Below are positions 30,257-39,964 of a stretch of 64,000 nt of DNA, one piece after another (the stretch's first letter is position 1; each line of letters begins with the position of its first letter). The notes beneath the pieces were generated by a model that was not told where the DNA came from, ran no database searches, and was given only the letters and a program-made list of their open reading frames with translations. The position numbers and the translations under genes were made by a program. Origin of the DNA: Flavobacterium orientale (GTDB taxonomy: Bacteria > Bacteroidota > Bacteroidia > Flavobacteriales > Flavobacteriaceae). The stretch covers positions 62,001 to 126,000 of the forward strand of contig NZ_BMFG01000008.1 in the NCBI RefSeq assembly GCF_014638005.1, written 5' to 3'.

Positions 30257-30286
30257 TTAACTATCTTTGCAGACAATTTACAAAAT

Positions 30287-31537
30287 ATGTCATTTTCAGA
30301 TTTAAATTTACTTCAAAATGTACAGCATGCTATTGCTGACGAAGGATATACCAACCCTACTCCAATTCAACAACAAGCTATTCCTATAATTTTAGAAGGA
30401 ACAGACTTAGTTGGTTGTGCTCAAACCGGAACCGGAAAAACTGCCGCTTTTGCTATTCCTATTTTAAATAATTTACATAGAATTGTTGGTTCTTTAAGCA
30501 AAAGAAAACTCGTTAGAGCTTTAATTGTAACTCCAACGCGAGAGTTAGCTATTCAAATTGGAGAAAGTATCGATACCTATGGAAAATACACCAACATTAG
30601 ACAATTAACTATTTTTGGCGGTGTTAGTCAAGTGCCTCAAGTTGACCAATTAAAGAAAGGAATTGACATTTTAATTGCTACTCCAGGTCGTTTATTGGAT
30701 TTGCACAAACAAGGATTTATTGATTTAGATCATTTGCATTTTTTAGTTTTAGATGAAGCCGATCAAATGTTAGACATGGGATTCATTAATGATGTTAAAA
30801 AAATCATCAAATTAACGCCAACCAACCGACAAACACTTTTGTTTTCTGCTACTATGCCAATGGCAATCAGAGAATTGGCAGATACTTTTTTGACCAAAGC
30901 AAAATACGTTTCTGTAGACCCCGTTTCTTCAACGGCAGAAAAAGTAGTACACAAAGTGTATTTTGTTGAAAAAGAAGATAAACGAAAACTTTTATATCAT
31001 ATTATAAGAAATGAAAGCTTAAACAACCTTTTGGTTTTTACAAGAACCAAACACGGTGCTGATAATGTTGTGAAATTTTTGAAAAAACACGGCGTTAGTG
31101 CTGAGGCTATTCATGGTGATAAATCACAAAATGCCCGTCAACGGGTTTTGGATCAATTTAAAGCTAAAGAAATTTCAGTTTTAGTTGCTACAGATATTGC
31201 GGCAAGAGGAATTGATATTGAACTACTCCCTTTTGTATTGAACTTTGATTTGCCGAATATTCCTGAAACTTATGTCCACCGAATTGGAAGAACAGCAAGA
31301 GCCGGTAACGAAGGTATTGCCTATTCTTTTTGTGGAAAAGATGAAGAACCGTATTGGAAAGACATTCAAAAACTAACTCGAATTAATGCAAAAATAATTA
31401 CAGATCATCCGTTTCCTTGGAGTACTGAAGTAAAAGAAGTAACCGAGACAGCTAAACCGGACAGAAGAAACACAAAAAAAACAGATAATTCAAGAAAATC
31501 AGCCGCTTCTAAAAAAAACAAAAAACGTTGGTATTAA
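30287..31537 (+). CDS. DEAD-box RNA helicase (RhlE-like)
   Basis: A 416-aa ATP-dependent RNA helicase. Motifs in order: the Q-motif (YTNPTPIQQQAIP), AQTGTGKTAAF (I), PTRELAIQ (Ia), TPGRLLDL, DEADQMLDMGF (II), SATMP (III), FTRTKHGAD, ATDIAARGIDI (V) and HRIGRTARAG (VI). A lysine-rich C-terminal tail follows. Likely roles are ribosome assembly and RNA turnover in the cold. A TATCTTTG box lies 18 bp upstream of the ATG. The stop overlaps the convergent kinase gene by 4 bp. Confidence 0.95.
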   Translation: MSFSDLNLLQNVQHAIADEGYTNPTPIQQQAIPIILEGTDLVGCAQTGTGKTAAFAIPILNNLHRIVGSLSKRKLVRALIVTPTRELAIQIGESIDTYGKYTNIRQLTIFGGVSQVPQVDQLKKGIDILIATPGRLLDLHKQGFIDLDHLHFLVLDEADQMLDMGFINDVKKIIKLTPTNRQTLLFSATMPMAIRELADTFLTKAKYVSVDPVSSTAEKVVHKVYFVEKEDKRKLLYHIIRNESLNNLLVFTRTKHGADNVVKFLKKHGVSAEAIHGDKSQNARQRVLDQFKAKEISVLVATDIAARGIDIELLPFVLNFDLPNIPETYVHRIGRTARAGNEGIAYSFCGKDEEPYWKDIQKLTRINAKIITDHPFPWSTEVKEVTETAKPDRRNTKKTDNSRKSAASKKNKKRWY

Positions 31538-33726
31538 GCGATATTTCTTTTAACTAAAGTTTCAATAATATACATCAATTTTGAGGGTTCGAATGGTTTG
31601 ATTAGCACATCATTCATACCGGCAGAAATTGCTTCTTCTGAAACTTCTTCTTTTGCAAAAGCTGTTAATGCAATTATAGGAATTGTAATTCCTTTTTTTC
31701 TAATCAATCTTGTTGTTTCAAATCCATTGATGAGTGGCATATTGATATCCATCAACACAACATCAAAATGTTCTTTTGATAAAGCTTCCATTGCGGCATA
31801 ACCATCATCAACAATCACGGTTTTAAAGTTGTTTTTCTCCATGATTTTACGGGTTACCATTTGATTAATTTTGTTATCTTCAACAACTAAAACTTTATAA
31901 ACCAAATCAATAGATAAATCTACTTTAATATCATTGATTATTTCATTAACTTTTGACATATCTGCATTAAAACCAATAGTAAATGTAAATTTTGTTCCTT
32001 TACCTTCTTGGCTTTCAACAAAAATTTCACTGTTAAAAAGTGTGACTAATTTTTTTACGATAGAAAGTCCTAATCCTGCTCCTTGATAGTCATCTTCTTT
32101 TCTGTCAATTTGAACGAATTTATCAAAAATTTTAGATATATCTTTTTCAGCTATTCCAATTCCGGTATCTTCAACTTCAAATTTTATAAAACAAATTGAA
32201 TCAACTCTTCTTTCTAAATAAGCTTTTATATGAACTTCCCCATTTTGAGTAAACTTTAAGCCATTAGAAACTAAGTTCATAAAAATTTGAGACAATCGTA
32301 ATTTATCGCCAACCAAATAGTCAGGAATTGCTTCATCGATTTGAGTTATTATTTTATTGCTGTTTCTTGTTGCAATAAACGACAGCGAATTGGAAACCAT
32401 ATTGATTTCATCTTGAATGTTCATTGTTAAATTTTCCAGAACAACTTTATTTTCCTCAATTTTATTGATTTGAAGTAAATCATTTACTAATGACAGAAGA
32501 TAGCGAGCAGAGAATTTCAGTGAATTAAGATGTGGACTATCAGCCAACTCTTTGTGTTCGTCTGACAACATATTGGTTATACCAACCACTCCATAAAGCG
32601 GAGTTCTCAATTCATGACTGATAGTTGAAATAAATTGCGTTTTTAATTTAGAAGCTTCTTCTGCTTTTTCTTTTGCAATTTTTAATTCTTCATTTTTAAC
32701 TTCTAAATAATCATTTACTTTTTTTCTGAAAATATTATTACGATAAAAAACATAAAGTAAAAACAGCAACAACATCAAAAACACTAGAATCAACGTTATG
32801 ATAATCTTTGTTTTTTTTAGATTATCTTCCTGAAGAAGTTTTTCTTGATTTACAACCGTTAATTGTCGCTTTGACTCGTCTAAAGCAATATCCATTCCTA
32901 TAATTTTGGCATTCTTGATTTTTTCTAAATCAAAAATTTCATTTTTTAAAACTTGATGTTTGTCTAAAAAAATATAGGCTTTTTCATAGTTGCCAATTGC
33001 AAATAAAAACTTGGAATAGTCATGATAGGCATCAGATAAATAGATTTTTGAATTGTTTTTTTCTCCAATCCTTATAGCTTCATTAAAATTAAAATCTGCC
33101 TTATCGAATTGCTTTAAATGATGGAATTTTTTTCCTAATAAAATGTATAAATAACCTTGAACATCTACAATTCGGATACGATCTCGATTTTGTTCAACAT
33201 AATCTAAATGAATACTACCTTGATCGTAATCATTCATATCAAAATAAAGTGATGCTAAGTTTAGTTTTGATAATACAATTGAAAAGACATTGTTAATTCC
33301 TTCTGAAATCTCAATGGATTTGTTGTAATATTCTATCGCTTTTTCATAGTCCTTTTTTCTGAAAAAATAAATATTACCAATGTTGTTAAACACTGCCGCT
33401 TTGAGTGTGTCATTTTTTGCTTTTTGAAAATGATGAACTGACTTATTATAATATTCCAGGGCTTTGTCAATTTCTACAATTTCCTCATAATTACCGGCAA
33501 TTGTGTTGTAGGATCGACCAATTAAATCATCGTCTTTCATTTCTAAGGCAAAGTCGAGTGCTTTGCTCGAAAAAGATAAAGAGTTTTTATAATCTGACTT
33601 GTATAAACAACTATCAGATGAGTGCAACAACTGACGCACTTCTTTTTTAGTTACACTTCTTTCTTGTGAAAAAAGAGCATAAGAAGTTAGTACTAAAATA
33701 AAAAGTAATGATTTTTTTGGGGACAT
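31534..33726 (-). CDS. Hybrid sensor histidine kinase with TPR sensor and receiver domain
   Basis: A 730-aa protein with a signal peptide (MSPKKSLLFILVLTSYALFS), about five to six periplasmic TPR-like repeats (residues 25-270; ALEYYNKSVHHFQKAK, AIEYYNKSIEISEG), a membrane helix (KIIITLILVFLMLLLFLLYV, about 306-326) and a linker coiled coil. Then come HisKA with FISTISHELRTPLYG, HATPase_c with QIFMNLVSNGLKFTQNG, DTGIGIAEKD and GAGLGLSIVKKL, and a C-terminal receiver with MDINMPLINGFE (phosphoacceptor Asp) and LIKPF. The target is unknown. Confidence 0.95.
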   Translation of the reverse strand: MSPKKSLLFILVLTSYALFSQERSVTKKEVRQLLHSSDSCLYKSDYKNSLSFSSKALDFALEMKDDDLIGRSYNTIAGNYEEIVEIDKALEYYNKSVHHFQKAKNDTLKAAVFNNIGNIYFFRKKDYEKAIEYYNKSIEISEGINNVFSIVLSKLNLASLYFDMNDYDQGSIHLDYVEQNRDRIRIVDVQGYLYILLGKKFHHLKQFDKADFNFNEAIRIGEKNNSKIYLSDAYHDYSKFLFAIGNYEKAYIFLDKHQVLKNEIFDLEKIKNAKIIGMDIALDESKRQLTVVNQEKLLQEDNLKKTKIIITLILVFLMLLLFLLYVFYRNNIFRKKVNDYLEVKNEELKIAKEKAEEASKLKTQFISTISHELRTPLYGVVGITNMLSDEHKELADSPHLNSLKFSARYLLSLVNDLLQINKIEENKVVLENLTMNIQDEINMVSNSLSFIATRNSNKIITQIDEAIPDYLVGDKLRLSQIFMNLVSNGLKFTQNGEVHIKAYLERRVDSICFIKFEVEDTGIGIAEKDISKIFDKFVQIDRKEDDYQGAGLGLSIVKKLVTLFNSEIFVESQEGKGTKFTFTIGFNADMSKVNEIINDIKVDLSIDLVYKVLVVEDNKINQMVTRKIMEKNNFKTVIVDDGYAAMEALSKEHFDVVLMDINMPLINGFETTRLIRKKGITIPIIALTAFAKEEVSEEAISAGMNDVLIKPFEPSKLMYIIETLVKRNIA

Positions 33727-33761
33727 TCTAAATTTATTTTACCAAATGTAATCTATTTTAT

Positions 33762-33790
33762 TAAAAAAAAATCCTGATTTCTCAGGATTT
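33762..33790 (-). terminator. Terminator of ettA
   Basis: Minus-strand hairpin AATCCTGA/TCAGGATT with a 4-nt loop and a following T-run, 9 bp after the ettA stop. Confidence 0.8.
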
Positions 33791-33798
33791 GATAAAAA

Positions 33799-35493
33799 TT
33801 AACTTCTAACTAATTTTTTATATTTAATTCGTTTTGGTGTCACATCGGCTCCAAGACGTTTCTTTTTGTTTTCTTCGTATTCTGTAAAACTTCCTTCAAA
33901 GAAATAGACTTGCGAATCGCCTTCAAACGCTAAAATGTGTGTACAAATTCTGTCCAAAAACCACCTGTCATGTGAAATAATCACGGCACAACCGGCAAAG
34001 TTTTCTAAACCTTCCTCCAATGCTCGTAAGGTATTAATGTCTAAATCATTAGTTGGCTCATCCAGAAGCAACACGTTTCCTTCTTCTTTTAACGTAATGG
34101 CTAGATGCAAACGGTTTCTTTCGCCTCCCGACAATGTTGAAACTTTTTTGTTTTGGTCGCTTCCACCAAAATTAAAACGACTCAAATAAGCTCTCGAATT
34201 TACTTGACGTCCGCCCATCATAATTAATTCTTGACCATCACAAAAGTTTTCCCAAATTGATTTGTCAACATCAATATTACTGTGTGATTGATCTACATAA
34301 GCAATTTTCACGGTATCTCCAGTTGAAAATTCTCCTTTATCAGGATTTTCTTCACCCATAATCATTTTGAAAATTGTTGTTTTTCCGGCACCATTTGGTC
34401 CAATAATTCCAACAATTCCGGCTTGTGGCAATCTGAAATTCAAATCTTCATAAAGCAATTTATCGCCATAAGCTTTTGCTACACCTTGGGCTTCAATCAC
34501 ATTGGTTCCCAAACGTGGTCCGTTTGGAATATACAATTCTAATTTTTCGTCCAACTCTTTTTGGTCTTCATTTAAAAGCTTATCATAATTTTGTAAACGA
34601 GCCTTTTGTTTGGTTTGACGTCCTTTTGCTCCTTGTCGTACCCAATCTAATTCGCGTTCTAACGTTTTTCTCCGTTTAGAAGCTACTTTTTCTTCCAATT
34701 CCATTCGTTTGGTTTTTTGATCTAACCAAGACGAATAGTTTCCTTTCCAAGGAATACCTTCTCCTCTATCCAATTCTAGAATCCAACCGGCAACATTATC
34801 TAAAAAGTATCTGTCGTGAGTTACTGCAATTACAGTTCCCGGATATTGTTGTAAATGTTGTTCTAACCACAAAACAGATTCGGCATCTAAATGGTTAGTT
34901 GGCTCATCCAATAATAAAACATCGGGTTGTTGCAGTAAAAGACGACACAAAGCAACACGTCTGCGTTCACCTCCTGAAAGCACTTTTATTGGTGTGTCAG
35001 GCTCCGGAGTTCGCAAGGCATCCATTGCTACTTCCAATTTATTATCGATTTCCCAAGCACCGGCTGCATCAATTTTATCTTGAAGCTCTGCTTGACGGTC
35101 CATTAATTTTTGCATTTTATCCGCATCTCCATAAATTTCAGGTAAACCAAACATGTCATTTAGTTTATTGAATTCATCAAGCAAGGCAATTGTTTCTGCG
35201 GCACCTTCTCTAACAATTTCGATTACTGTTTTGGTTTCATCTAAAATTGGTTCTTGTTCAAGATAACCTACTTTATAACCCGGAGCAAAAACAACATCAC
35301 CTTGGTAGTTTTTATCAACTCCGGCTATGATTTTTAATAGTGAAGATTTACCCGAACCATTTAAACCAAGGATCCCAATTTTAGCTCCATAAAAAAAGCT
35401 AAGATAAATATCTTTTAAAACCTGTTTATTTGTGCTCGAGTAGGTTTTACTCACTCGAGACATTGAAAAAATTACTTTCTTATCGTCTGACAT
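33799..35493 (-). CDS. ettA: Energy-dependent translational throttle protein EttA (ABC-F)
   Basis: A 564-aa ABC-F ATPase with two nucleotide-binding domains and no membrane part. Walker A motifs are GLNGSGKSSL and GPNGAGKTTI; signatures are VLSGGERRRV and TLSGGERNRL; Walker B motifs are LLLDEPTNHL and LLLDEPTNDL. The linker carries the charged 'arm' and P-site tRNA-interaction helices (KRMELEEKVASKRRKTLERE). Length and the N-terminal MSRVSKTYSS pattern match EttA, which gates the first elongation step according to ATP/ADP. Confidence 0.95.
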   Translation of the reverse strand: MSDDKKVIFSMSRVSKTYSSTNKQVLKDIYLSFFYGAKIGILGLNGSGKSSLLKIIAGVDKNYQGDVVFAPGYKVGYLEQEPILDETKTVIEIVREGAAETIALLDEFNKLNDMFGLPEIYGDADKMQKLMDRQAELQDKIDAAGAWEIDNKLEVAMDALRTPEPDTPIKVLSGGERRRVALCRLLLQQPDVLLLDEPTNHLDAESVLWLEQHLQQYPGTVIAVTHDRYFLDNVAGWILELDRGEGIPWKGNYSSWLDQKTKRMELEEKVASKRRKTLERELDWVRQGAKGRQTKQKARLQNYDKLLNEDQKELDEKLELYIPNGPRLGTNVIEAQGVAKAYGDKLLYEDLNFRLPQAGIVGIIGPNGAGKTTIFKMIMGEENPDKGEFSTGDTVKIAYVDQSHSNIDVDKSIWENFCDGQELIMMGGRQVNSRAYLSRFNFGGSDQNKKVSTLSGGERNRLHLAITLKEEGNVLLLDEPTNDLDINTLRALEEGLENFAGCAVIISHDRWFLDRICTHILAFEGDSQVYFFEGSFTEYEENKKKRLGADVTPKRIKYKKLVRS

Positions 35494-35515
35494 ATAATTG
35501 ATTATTTTATTTTAA

Positions 35516-35698
35516 TTAAACTCTTCCTTTTAAAGCATTAAACACCCATGCTATGGCTAAAAAACCAATTCCAGTTGCAGCAAATCCCCAACCGGCGACG
35601 TCATTATATCGAAACGCTCCCATGCCAATTAATAACAAACCCATTAAAATCATAATGAATGTTGCCCAAGCTAAAATTGTATTTTTATTGATTCCCAT
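35516..35698 (-). CDS. Small two-helix membrane protein (CAL67264-type)
   Basis: A 60-aa protein with two membrane helices (ILAWATFIMILMGLLLIGMG and WGFAATGIGFLAIAWVFNAL) joined by a short FRYNDVAG turn. It matches a Flavobacteriia-specific small membrane protein family named after CAL67264, from memory. The role is unknown. It is 22 bp upstream of ettA on the same strand and could be co-transcribed with it. Confidence 0.8.
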   Translation of the reverse strand: MGINKNTILAWATFIMILMGLLLIGMGAFRYNDVAGWGFAATGIGFLAIAWVFNALKGRV

Positions 35699-35772
35699 TT
35701 TATAAATTTTAAGAGTGTAAATATCGTGTTTTTATAGGGTATTGGAAAACAAAATCAAAAATTCTAACAATT

Positions 35773-36777
35773 TTAATTAAAAATTTTAATAAGCATTTCT
35801 TTAAGTAAATCGGCTTCATGCATTTGATTGGCTCCCACTCCTTTACTCTTCGAATCAATATCTCGAAGCGAGGAAACAATGTTGCTCACTTTTTTCATAG
35901 GATAATTTTTTGCGGCCGTAATATATTCTTGTACAAAAAATGGACTCACAGCCAATACTTTTGCTACATTGGTTGCAGATTTATCGTTCAATCCATGGTA
36001 TTGTAATAATTTAACAAAAAAAGCAAAAACCTGTCCGGTAGTCAAAACCATAGGGTATTCTTTTTTGTTTTGAGCAAAATGATCTGCAATTTTATAAGCC
36101 TGAAAAATAGCTTTGCTACCAATAGCCTTTCTTAGTTCAAATACATTAAAGTCTTTACTAAATCCAATATTTTCTTCTATATGATTCGCAGTAATTGTAG
36201 TTCCGACCGGAAGAATAATTTGAAGTTTTTCTAGTTCATTATTGATTTTATTTAAATCTGTACCCAAAAATTCAACCAACATTTCTGAAGCTTTTGGTTC
36301 AATGGCGTACCCTTTTCCTTTTAAAATTCTAACTATCCATGATCCTACTTGGTTGTCATATAGTTTTTTGCTTTCAAACAATAAACCATTTTTTTGTAAC
36401 GATTTTGCAAGTGATTTTCTTTTGTCTAAGGTTTTGTATTTATATGCAAAAACCAAAATGGTTGTAGGTTGCGGATTTTCAACATAAGACAAAAGGTCAT
36501 CAATAGTTCTGCTTAAATCTTGAGCTTCTTTTACCATTATCACTTGATAATCAGCCATCATCGGATAGCGTTTTGCATTTGAAATAATATCTTGAACAGA
36601 AACATCTCTACCGTATAAAACCATTTGGTTAAATCCTCTTTCTTCCTCTGATAAAATAGAACTTTCAATGAATTCAGAAATTTTATCAATATAATAAGGT
36701 TCTTCGCCCATTAAAAAATAAACAGGTTTAAATTTCTTTTGTTTTATATCATTGATGATACCTATAACTTCATCCAT
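35773..36777 (-). CDS. holA: DNA polymerase III delta subunit
   Basis: A 334-aa clamp-loader delta subunit: N-terminal MDEVIGIINDIKQKKFKPVYFL with the LMGEEPYYIDKISEFIE segment that contacts the beta clamp, the middle MVKEAQDLS and RILKGKGYAIEPKASEMLVEFLG, and the C-terminal collar-forming part (NVAKVLAVSPFFVQEYITAAKN). Length is usual. It opens the sliding clamp within the clamp-loader complex. It is divergent from the HSDR_N gene, with 65 bp between them. Confidence 0.92.
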   Translation of the reverse strand: MDEVIGIINDIKQKKFKPVYFLMGEEPYYIDKISEFIESSILSEEERGFNQMVLYGRDVSVQDIISNAKRYPMMADYQVIMVKEAQDLSRTIDDLLSYVENPQPTTILVFAYKYKTLDKRKSLAKSLQKNGLLFESKKLYDNQVGSWIVRILKGKGYAIEPKASEMLVEFLGTDLNKINNELEKLQIILPVGTTITANHIEENIGFSKDFNVFELRKAIGSKAIFQAYKIADHFAQNKKEYPMVLTTGQVFAFFVKLLQYHGLNDKSATNVAKVLAVSPFFVQEYITAAKNYPMKKVSNIVSSLRDIDSKSKGVGANQMHEADLLKEMLIKIFN

Positions 36778-36842
36778 AGTAAATTTGTGTAAGCTGTGAT
36801 TATAGTTTTCTCATTTTGGTATAAACTATTTATATTTACACC

Positions 36843-37301
36843 ATGCAAAAACTCAATTTCCCGGTGTTTAACTTCCGATTCAAAAATAGTGAAAATAAAG
36901 TCGCTATCTTTGATGAAATTCGTAAAAAATTTGTGCTTCTCACACCCGAAGAATGGGTCAGACAACATGTTGTGCATTATTTAATTAGTGTAAAAAAACA
37001 TCCAAAAACATTAATTAATGTAGAAAAAAAAGTACTTCAGAACGGAATTAGCAAACGATATGATGTAGTGGCTTTTCGTCCGGATGGCAGTATTTATTTG
37101 GTTATTGAATGCAAAGCACCTGAAGTTAAATTAAGTCAAAAAGCATTTGATCAATTGGCTCAATATAATTTTATTTTAAACGCTACTTATTTAATGGTTA
37201 CAAATGGTTTGAATCATTATTTTTGTGAAATAAATGTGGAACAATCCAATTATAATTTTTTAACCGATATTCCGGAATTTAACTTAAATCAATTTGAATA
37301 A
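36843..37301 (+). CDS. Stand-alone type I restriction HsdR N-terminal-like nuclease domain protein
   Basis: A 152-aa protein consisting only of the HSDR_N_2-type PD-(D/E)xK fold. Visible catalytic pieces are KRYDVVAFRPDGSIYLVIECKAPE in outline (D at about 81, then E-x-K at about 98-100) and a following helix QKAFDQLAQYNF. No helicase or modification gene is near, so it is not a functional restriction system by itself. This short gene next to holA is a conserved flavobacterial arrangement as far as I recall. Its function is unknown. Confidence 0.85.
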   Translation: MQKLNFPVFNFRFKNSENKVAIFDEIRKKFVLLTPEEWVRQHVVHYLISVKKHPKTLINVEKKVLQNGISKRYDVVAFRPDGSIYLVIECKAPEVKLSQKAFDQLAQYNFILNATYLMVTNGLNHYFCEINVEQSNYNFLTDIPEFNLNQFE

Positions 37302-38304
37302 TTCATCAAAAAATAAAGTAGCCGTTGTCATTTTAAATTGGAATGGTGTTTCACTTCTTGAAAAATTTTTACCATCTATTGTAAACTATTCTGATAATGC
37401 TACAATTTATGTGGTAGATAATAATTCATCCGATACTTCAGTTTCCTTTCTACAGAAAAATTTTCCAACAGTTACTCTTATTCAAAATCAAGAAAATTAT
37501 GGTTTTGCGGGTGGTTATACTATCGCATTACAACATGTTGAGGAAGAAATTTACGCCTTAGTAAATTCTGATATTGAAGTTACAGAAAATTGGTTACAAC
37601 CTATTATTGAACTCTTTGATAATGAACCTGAAACAGCTATCATTCAACCGAAAATTTTAGATTATAAAAATAAAGATTATTTTGAATATGCCGGAGCCGG
37701 TGGTGGTTTTATAGATAAATTTGGTTATCCATTTTGTCGTGGTAGAATTTTCACAACAATCGAAAAAGACAACAAGCAATATGATGATACCACAACGGTT
37801 TTTTGGGCTTCAGGAGCTTGTTTATTTATCAGAAAATCTGTTTTTCAAGAACTAGGTGGATTTGATACCGATTTTTTTGCACATCAAGAAGAAATAGATT
37901 TGTGTTGGCGAGCTTTTAATGCCAATCATACGATTAAATATTGTGGAAAATCGACGGTTTTTCATCTAGGTGGTGCAACGCTAGAAGCCAGTAATCCAAA
38001 AAAAACATATTTGAATTTTAGAAATTCATTGTTGATGTTGGTTAAAAATTTACCTGCAAAACAAGTTTTTCAGATTATCATTTTTAGATTAATTTTGGAT
38101 GGTGTTGCCGGAGTTCGTTTTTTATTTTTAGGTAAGTTTCAGCATTTTATAGCTATTTTAAAAGCTCACTTTTCATTTTATATTATGTTTCCCAAAATTT
38201 CAAAAAAGAGAGTTAAATTTATTCCAAAAAAATACTATTCCGTTTCAAGTATAGTTTTAGACTATTATTGGGCAAAAAAACGCTATTTTAAAGATTTATT
38301 TTAA
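37294..38304 (+). CDS. Glycosyltransferase family 2
   Basis: A 336-aa GT-A glycosyltransferase. It starts at TTG (37294), overlapping the upstream gene by 8 bp; no ATG is available nearby in frame. Motifs: VAVVILNWNGVSLLEKFLPS, YVVDNNSSD, ALVNSDIEVTENWL (DxD-like metal site) and FFAHQEEIDLCWRAF (the E-D-x-D/W catalytic region typical of rhamnosyl-type GT2). A hydrophobic C-terminal stretch (VFQIIIFRLILDGVAGVRFL) suggests membrane association. It probably acts in surface polysaccharide synthesis. Confidence 0.92.
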   Translation: MNNSSKNKVAVVILNWNGVSLLEKFLPSIVNYSDNATIYVVDNNSSDTSVSFLQKNFPTVTLIQNQENYGFAGGYTIALQHVEEEIYALVNSDIEVTENWLQPIIELFDNEPETAIIQPKILDYKNKDYFEYAGAGGGFIDKFGYPFCRGRIFTTIEKDNKQYDDTTTVFWASGACLFIRKSVFQELGGFDTDFFAHQEEIDLCWRAFNANHTIKYCGKSTVFHLGGATLEASNPKKTYLNFRNSLLMLVKNLPAKQVFQIIIFRLILDGVAGVRFLFLGKFQHFIAILKAHFSFYIMFPKISKKRVKFIPKKYYSVSSIVLDYYWAKKRYFKDLF

Positions 38305-38375
38305 TGTTTTTTATGTTTTAATTGGTACAATCTTTGCTAATAATCCTTAAATTTGTAAAACAAAATACTTCACCA

Positions 38376-39212
38376 ATGAAAAGACTGATTTTATTCGTTT
38401 CAATTGCAGCCATGACACTAGGATCATGTGGCACAAAAAAGAAAATTGCTGAATTAGAAGCAAAAAATAAAGAGTGTCAAGATTTATTAAACTCTACTAC
38501 AGTTAAATTGAATTTATGTTTGTCTGAAAAAGACATAATTTCAAATCAACTAGCCGATTTAAAGAAAACCAATTCTGATTTGATTAGTAATGTTGGAAAC
38601 ATCACTTTGTTATCTGCTAAAGGTGCTGAAAATCTTGAAAAATCTTTAGAAAGTTTGAAAGAAAAAGATTTGAAAATTTCTAGACTTCAAGATGCATTAA
38701 CTCGTAAAGACAGTGTAACATTGGCACTTGTTACTAGTTTAAAAAGTGCAGTAGGAATCAGTGATCCGGATATTGAAATAAATGTTGAAAAAGGAGTTGT
38801 AATGATTTCTATTGCTGACAAATTATTATTTAAATCAGGAAGTTATGAAATAAGCGACCGAGCTAAAGAAATTTTAGGTAAAGTTGCAAAAGTTGTAAAC
38901 GATAAACCCGACTTTGAATGTATGGTTGAAAGTCATACTGACAACGTTCCTTACAGAAATGGTGTTTTATTAGACAACTGGGATTTGAGTGCTAAACGTG
39001 CTACTGCTGTGGTTAGAGTGTTAACTAATGATCACAAAGTAAATCCAAAACAAATGATTGCAGCAGGAAGAGGTGAATTTCAACCTTTAGTTGCAAATAA
39101 TACTGTTGAAAACAGAGCGGCAAACAGAAGAACAAGAATTATTGTTATGCCAAAAATTGATCAGTTTTATGACATGATCGAAAAAGAAATGAAAAAACAA
39201 ACTGGTAAATAA
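38376..39212 (+). CDS. OmpA-family lipoprotein
   Basis: From the ATG at 38376 the protein has a lipoprotein signal (MKRLILFVSIAAMTLGSCG; cysteine at 18), a coiled-coil stalk (about residues 25-110) and a C-terminal OmpA peptidoglycan-binding domain: LLFKSGSYEISDRAKEIL, VESHTDNVPYRNG, NWDLSAKRATAVVRVL and NRAANRRTRI. A longer frame from 38322 would destroy the signal peptide, so I reject it. It should tether the outer membrane to peptidoglycan. A TAAATTTG promoter box lies about 20 bp upstream of the ATG. Confidence 0.93.
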   Translation: MKRLILFVSIAAMTLGSCGTKKKIAELEAKNKECQDLLNSTTVKLNLCLSEKDIISNQLADLKKTNSDLISNVGNITLLSAKGAENLEKSLESLKEKDLKISRLQDALTRKDSVTLALVTSLKSAVGISDPDIEINVEKGVVMISIADKLLFKSGSYEISDRAKEILGKVAKVVNDKPDFECMVESHTDNVPYRNGVLLDNWDLSAKRATAVVRVLTNDHKVNPKQMIAAGRGEFQPLVANNTVENRAANRRTRIIVMPKIDQFYDMIEKEMKKQTGK

Positions 39213-39228
39213 TCCGGTTAACTTATAT

Positions 39229-39260
39229 AGAAAAACGCCTCATAATTGAGGCGTTTTTTT
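39229..39260. terminator. Terminator between OmpA lipoprotein and TsaC-like genes
   Basis: AAAACGCCTC/GAGGCGTTTT hairpin with a short ATAATT loop and T-run to the right; the A-run on the left could serve the convergent gene. Confidence 0.8.
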
Positions 39261-39880
39261 TATAATATATCAAGACTTCCTTTTCCTTCTCTAATTATTT
39301 CGGGTTCTTCTTCCGACAAATCAATAACTGTCGAAGGTTGGTTGTCACCGTAACCACCATCAATAACTAAGTCTACTAAAAATTGCCATTTTTCAAAAAT
39401 TAATTCTGGATCTGTTGAATATTCTAATACTTCATCGTCATCATGAATAGAGGTTGAAACAATTGGATTGCCTAATTGACGAACAATTTCCAATGTTATA
39501 GCATTATCAGGGACACGAATTCCTACTGTTTTCTTTTTCTTAAATTCTTTGGGTAAATTATTATTTCCGGGTAAAATAAAAGTGTAAGGTCCGGGCAAAG
39601 CTCGTTTTAAAATTTTAAATGTGGCTGTATCAATCTGTCTAACATAATCGGAAAGATTACTCAAATCATGACAAATAAACGAAAAATTAGCTTTTTCAAG
39701 TTTAATACCTTTAATTTTAGCAATACGTTCTAAAGCTTTTGTGTTGGTAATATCACAGCCCAATCCATAAACGGTATCGGTGGGATAGATGATAAGTCCA
39801 CCGTCTTTTAAAACTTTAATAACTTTTGCTATTTCTTTAGGATTCGGATTCTCGGGATATAATTTTATAAAACTGGCCAT
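39260..39880 (-). CDS. L-threonylcarbamoyladenylate synthase family (Sua5/YciO/YrdC)
   Basis: A 206-aa protein with the YrdC fold: DGGLIIYPTDTVYGLGCDI (residues about 28-46), KANFSFICHDLS, ALPGPYTFILPG, VGIRVPDN and NPIVSTSIH. The KxR/SxN nucleotide-binding residues are in place. In the TsaC branch it makes threonylcarbamoyl-AMP for the tRNA t6A modification; the length and pattern are also close to YciO, whose role is less clear. tsaD, the partner for t6A, is in the same window at 47621. Confidence 0.88.
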   Translation of the reverse strand: MASFIKLYPENPNPKEIAKVIKVLKDGGLIIYPTDTVYGLGCDITNTKALERIAKIKGIKLEKANFSFICHDLSNLSDYVRQIDTATFKILKRALPGPYTFILPGNNNLPKEFKKKKTVGIRVPDNAITLEIVRQLGNPIVSTSIHDDDEVLEYSTDPELIFEKWQFLVDLVIDGGYGDNQPSTVIDLSEEEPEIIREGKGSLDIL

Positions 39881-39927
39881 AATAATAAATTCTCCCGTAA
39901 AAATACATCAGAAAAAACTTTTAAACC

Positions 39928-39960
39928 AAAAAAAACCGAAGTAGTTAAAACTTCGGTTAC
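39928..39960 (-). terminator. Terminator of the BadF/BadG-type kinase gene
   Basis: Minus-strand hairpin AACCGAAGT/ACTTCGGTT with a 7-nt loop, followed by a T-run. Confidence 0.8.
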
Positions 39961-39964
39961 TTTA

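Noticed and set aside
36843-37301. A type I restriction system
   Set aside because: Only the HsdR N-terminal-like nuclease domain is present as a 152-aa gene; there is no helicase, HsdM or HsdS nearby.
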